Shown here in pieces: positions 60,101 to 64,000 of a stretch of DNA of 64,000 nt. Made by a program: the position numbers and the translations under genes. Under the pieces are notes generated by a model, which saw nothing but the letters and a program-made list of their open reading frames with translations, searched no databases and had not been told where the DNA came from. Source of the DNA: Boswellia sacra (lineage: Eukaryota > Streptophyta > Magnoliopsida > Sapindales > Burseraceae); the NCBI GenBank assembly GCA_013180625.2, contig SNVD02009882.1:357470-421469 (forward strand), given 5' to 3'. How positions within the stretch are numbered: position 1 is the first letter of the stretch; each line of letters opens with the position of its first letter.

Positions 60101-61020
60101 ATACAACTGATTCCCACCACATCACAAGCTACATCATTCCCTATTAGAACTTTTCCCCCATCAACTAACTGACAAGAAGCAAAAATTTTCCTTTTAGGAC
60201 ACATGTGGAATGTACAGCCTAAAGCAAGAATCCACTCACCATCAGATTTCATGTCTGACATTGTCAAAACCTGTGCACCCTAATAGTTTGACGTTGATGC
60301 CATAGCCGTATCACCATCCGAAACTCCGTTCTCTTTTTTATTCTTGCAATCATGACAGTCACGCCTGAAGTAACCCTCATTTTTACAGTGAAAACGTCTC
60401 TTCCCTTGCTTGACTTTTAACTTGGATCTCGACTTGCCCTTACCCTTTTGCTTTCTCTTCTTAGATCTACCCTTTGCTGTCAAAGCCTCCCCATTATTCC
60501 CAGATTTTCTCTTAGTCCTAATCTTAAACTCCCTAGATCTAAAAGCCCCAAGTACATCATCCAGATCAAGACTATCTCTGCCATATTTAATAGCAAACCT
60601 AATATCCCTGAAATCATATGGTAGAGAGTTCAAGAGAATAACTGCCTGGTCCTCATTACTAATTTTCTCATCAACATTAGCAAGATCAACCACAATATTT
60701 TTAAAGTCATCAAGATTATCTTCTAATGCCTTAGATGGGTCCATCTTGAACCTAAACAATTACTCTTTAAGATAAATCTTATTAGACAAAGATTGTGTCA
60801 TATACAAAGATTTAAGTTTAAGCCAAACCTTTGCTGTTGTATCCTCTCTATCAATTTGCTGCAGAATGTTATCTGCAAGGTAGATTATGAGAGTGTTATA
60901 GGCTGTCTCCATAATCTCATCTTTCTCTTCCTTAGATAGATCTTCCTTTAGGGCAGTCTTTCCTTCGAGAGCCTTTGTGCACTTCTGTTGCACAAGAATC
61001 GCCTTCATTTTCTTTTTCTA
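57134..61020 (-). pseudogene. Ty1/copia gag-pol, multiply broken
   Basis: Right to left: gag (from about 61008; DREDTTAKVWLKLKSLY), a stop, then a second gag block with SNEDQAVILLNSLP and a basic stretch, zinc knuckle FHCKNEGYFRRDC lacking its first Cys; protease block WILALGCTFHMCP, where the usual catalytic DSG is ALG; integrase zinc region FCEHCVFRKQCR and core YVHSDLWGPAS (59700-59640), MNRTLVEMIRCML and FWVEAVSTATYLVNRSS (59354-59240), RVFGCTAYAHV; reverse transcriptase LLYVDNMLIAS (about 58092), where YVDD is YVDN; RNase H MESEYIAVTEAIKEALWL and CDSQSAIHLMKN (57460-57310), TKHIDVRLHF. Stops and frameshifts lie between most blocks. Loss of protease and reverse-transcriptase catalytic residues means it is inactive. 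Confidence 0.92.
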
Positions 61021-61151
61021 AAGACCAAAGTCACCCTTGCCATCGAACTTCTCCATTTCAAACCCGGTTCCAACCATTGTTTCTCACTTGGGAATTTTTA
61101 AGAAAAGGTTGTATGCGAAGCCAAGCCGAAACCAAAGCTCTGATACCAGAT

Positions 61152-61578
61152 TGTTGTAACAGTTCACAGATCGTACAACCAAATTTCACCCAAGAATCAA
61201 ACAATACCAAACATAATAAAGATATTAGCAACAACAAACAATAACAAGCAAAATTATAATCAAGAGATGACACCCAAGAATTATAGTGGTTCGACAAATT
61301 AAGCCTACATCCACTTTGGAAGACTATAGAGAATTATTTCACTATGAAGAAAACAAGATTACAAGGTTTACAATACTCTCTTACATCAAGAAACACTCTT
61401 TTCTTAGCCCTCACGTTTCTCAAGAAAACCCTAAAAGAGAATATTGTGAAGTCTCTCAAAAATAAACAAAAACAGTCTATTTATAGTGTCCAGTCGGAGT
61501 ACAATAATCGCCTTTGGCGCAGCGGTGCCTAGCACTTGGCGTAGGAGCGCCACATTTCTGCCTGAACACACCTATGTG
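61152..61578 (-). repeat. 5' LTR (element sense) of the copia element, truncated
   Basis: Matches 56479 onward (TGTTGTAACAGTTCACAGATCG) for about 425 bp and then diverges after CCTATGTGT, so about 145 bp of the LTR is missing. Confidence 0.85.
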
Positions 61579-63099
61579 TAGAGGAGGAGCGACAAGCAGC
61601 TGGGTTATCAGTTGTAGCTTAATGCTTTTCCAAAATGCCCTTGTCTGTTTAGGAAAAATTTGGCGAAATTAGTCAACTGACCTAGGTGATACAAAATACG
61701 TAAACTCAAAAGGATTAGAATGATACAAATATCACACTTCGTTTTTAAATGATATTATACGAAATCTTAAGGATAATGTATGATACCATCCCTATAAATA
61801 AATTCTATTGAAAGGGACTTGTCAGACTTTTAGGGCATGTGATAAGAGAGATTTTTAGAGACCCCAAAAATTTCGTTTCAAAGAGAGGTAGAGAAAACAT
61901 AGCTCTTGATCAAAATTAAAGGTTGTTTTATAAAGCTTTGTAATTCAATTTCATTGTGAAAATTTTATTGCTATTTTTCTAGCGGATCTAGGTTTAACCT
62001 GAACTGAATCGCTTTATTTTTTGTGTTATTTTCTCTTCTTGATTATTTGCTTTTTGTTTATTAGGAATTTTATTTTATTGTGTTCATGAATTGCTTGTAT
62101 CTTGAATTGTGGAGATTTTGTCCAGAGATCATAATCTCAACGCAATCTAATAACCAAAAAAAAAAACTTTGCAACCAAAATAATATAGTATTAATAGTTA
62201 TATTAAATTTGAAATTAAGCCTTCAACGTTGATTTGAGACCTATATAAAAGTGTGTAAAGAAATGAATTTTATGGGTATATTAGAATAACAAACCTGAAC
62301 CGAAAATGTTGTACTCCAAATATATGTTATAAAATAATTTTAACCAAAAATTCGAAACTTTGAAATCAATAAAGCAGAATTGGAATTAGAACCTTATTGT
62401 GGATTTGAAACCTACGAGAAAGTGAGTACAAAAAAAGTCTTTTCAAGAGTACATTTATATTAAAGCGATTGCTCGAAACTTAATTAATTATATGACTTAA
62501 AATTCGAAACCTGGCTATAATGCTAAACTTGAAACCAACAAAACTTGGTATCGCTAACTTAGTAACATAGAACTTAGAAACTGTTGACAAATGAGTTAAC
62601 CAAGAAAGTAATTTTTATTTAATTAAAAAAAAGAATAAAATCAAATTTAAAAAATTATTTATACAAAGTTTTCTAGTTTCGTTAAATTTGCGTACGTAGG
62701 GACGCAAAATTTGAAAATTGGTTAACAAAAAGTCGCATAAGAATACTCTCTATATAATCTCTACCTAATTTTTCTGTTTTCAATACAACTTCTTGACGTT
62801 TGCTTGGTCACACATAGATATGGGCCCCGCATAAATCATATATATTGGTGTCTACCTTTCTTCTTCAGTGACTGACTGTTAGACCAAATGGTAAGCTTGC
62901 ATTCAAATATTGTTTTTACTATATTATCCTTTTTTTTCTTGAATTTTCGCAAACGATCCAGCTGCATGCATTAATTCACTTTGGAATTAATATGGAACCG
63001 AAAACATCATCCACAGTAGTAGCAAAAAAAAAAAATCTGCTTCTTTCGTCACCAAAAGCATATCCAACAGCAAAGGAACAGAGCCTCCAATTTTCTTCA
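61579..63099. other. Spacer upstream of the fourth SCPL locus
   Basis: AT-rich, no gene. It presumably includes the promoter of the next SCPL copy; a TATATAAT at 62750-62757 is too far upstream to be called with confidence. Confidence 0.45.
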
Positions 63100-63257
63100 A
63101 TGCATCATAAAAAATGTTTCTCCACTTGCTATGCTACCAAAATGTTATGGCTTTATATGCTTCTCCTGGTTTCCTCCGCCGGTATCGCCTCCACTGGCAC
63201 CGTTGTCACCAGTCTGCCTGGTTTTGACGGTGATCTTCCCTTCCATCTTGAAACCGG
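63100..63257 (+). CDS. SCPL gene, first exon only (partial)
   Basis: Reads a signal peptide (TKMLWLYMLLLVSSAGIAS) and the mature start SLPGFDGDLPFHLETG, ending at a GT donor at 63258 with the same phase and position as exon 1 of the intact gene. The frame is also open further upstream to ATG 62992; I chose 63100 because the basic/Cys leader (MHHKKCF) and length match the intact gene, while the upstream extension would bury the signal peptide. The next exons are outside the window. A copia LTR lies in the first intron from about 63343. Exon 1 itself shows no lesion; whether the gene is functional cannot be judged here. Confidence 0.85.
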
Positions 63258-63342
63258 GTAAGCATTTATGTATACATCTCTTTCTTTGGAGAGTGAACTT
63301 TATTCAAAATTCAATTCCAATTCAAGATTCTAAGAGCAATAA

Positions 63343-63929
63343 TGTTACATGTTATTATTGTTATGCACAAGCGGAAGCGATAACCAATAGAACAACCAAA
63401 TGCACAACCACAACTATGCCAGATAATTGAATATAATAGCAATTAAAGAGGCAACCAATCAACCACAATGCAGAAATAGACTACACACCAGGATTTAACG
63501 AGGTTCGGTATAAGTACCTACGTCCTCGAGCGCCGCTGAAGAAACTTTCCACTATCTTCAAAGAGAATTACAAACTTTTGGGCTACAATACAAATTCCAC
63601 AACTATTGGGCCAAACTGCAATTACCCAAATAGTTGGGTCAAACTATAATTACCCAAACAATTGGGTAATACTACAAATACCCAAAATAAAAGGGGAAAA
63701 AACAAATATTACAAACTTTAAGGTCCTTACGGAAAGGCCCTTAAACTATGAGGTCTTATATGTGAGACCTTACACCTTTAGGGGGTGGAGGATATTTCTC
63801 TTGGTACACTCATAACTCTCCTACTTGGCTTCTTTTATAAGCCCAAAGGAGTCCCAAGTATTTATATTTGAGCAATGTGGGATCCCTCACATTGCTTATA
63901 GCATTGGCTAAAGAGCCAATACTCCAACA
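63343..63929 (-). repeat. Ty1/copia-type LTR in SCPL intron 1; element runs off the window
   Basis: The right edge CCAACA (63929) is followed by ATGCTCCACCTTGG, the complement of an AAGGTGGAGCAT purine tract. So this is the 3' LTR of a minus-strand element whose interior continues past 64000. On the minus strand it has TATAAAAG and TATAAATA boxes. The left edge is approximate. Confidence 0.75.
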
Positions 63930-64000
63930 ATGCTCCACCTTGGCGATTTAGCCAATCCACCACAATACTCTTCTTTTTCCCATATTCTCTATCACAGCAG
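63930..64000 (-). mobile_element. Start of copia interior (3' end in element sense), truncated by window edge
   Basis: Purine tract at the LTR edge, then 3' untranslated sequence; no coding block visible. Confidence 0.6.

Larger units (their letters stand above)
56479..61578 (-). mobile_element. Ty1/copia element (Tnt1-like), nearly complete but dead
   Basis: Minus-strand element: 5' LTR in element sense at 61152-61578 (its outer end is lost), primer site TGGTATCAGAGC (complement at 61136-61149), gag, protease, integrase, reverse transcriptase and RNase H in copia order, purine tract near 57051-57070, and full 3' LTR at 56479-57050. Because the right LTR is truncated no target duplication can be tested. 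Confidence 0.9.

Noticed and set aside
60410..60775. 121-codon plus-strand open frame
   Set aside because: It is antisense to the copia gag region.

Overview
This is an AT-rich stretch of a flowering-plant (dicot-type) nuclear genome. The evidence is intron-rich genes with GT/AG splicing, a tandem cluster of serine-carboxypeptidase-like (SCPL) genes, plant chromoviral Ty3 elements and Tnt1-type Ty1/copia elements, hAT and Mutator-like DNA transposons, and a decayed copy of plastid-type 23S rRNA. The species cannot be named from the sequence. Nearly everything outside one gene is transposon-derived or broken.

Layout, left to right. 1-1.7 kb: 3' end of a decayed Ty3 chromovirus and its LTR. 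1.7-2.4 kb: possible relic of a kinesin-4 cysteine-rich tail. 2.8-10 kb: a minus-strand LINE relic split by a 4.1-kb hAT element (5233-9367) with 12-bp terminal inverted repeats and an 8-bp target duplication; removing it rejoins the LINE reading frame. 10.3-11.2 kb: tandem/palindromic repeats built on an ACTCGACA-type motif. 12.7-21.5 kb: exons of a WDR75/NAN1 (UTP17) pseudogene, split by a young 5.2-kb Ty3 chromovirus (15612-20795) whose LTRs differ by one indel and whose gag-pol frame is broken by a single amber codon. 25.4-27.1 kb: plastid-type 23S rRNA pseudogene. 27.5-29.9 kb: Mutator-like element with a foldback inside. 30.0-31.1 kb: MITE-like repeat.

31.9-35.6 kb holds the one gene that appears intact: a 14-exon SCPL gene predicted to encode 475 residues, with a signal peptide and a Ser-Asp-His triad. 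Its GDSYSG and WLTGGPGC motifs point to the acyltransferase branch of the family. A Mutator-like MITE with a perfect 9-bp target duplication follows directly after its AATAAA. A diverged second copy (47.9-51.6 kb) is a pseudogene lacking that MITE. A third copy (55.6-56.2 kb) is a three-exon relic. A fourth (63.1-63.3 kb) begins with a good exon 1 but has a Ty1/copia LTR in its first intron and runs off the window.

Between the SCPL copies lie a hAT remnant shared by copies 1 and 2, a 64-bp minisatellite with three-unit higher-order structure, a 55-bp repeat array of the ACTCGACA family, a hAT-type element with perfect target duplication, a 2.55-kb gag-only LTR element, a Ty1/copia fragment, a copia LTR with a 180-bp tandem array across its edge, and a nearly full-length but dead Ty1/copia element. 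No wholly new gene system was found. The most notable items are the gag-only LTR element, the young Ty3 element, the repeat family shared by three loci, and the SCPL cluster with its filled/empty transposon site.
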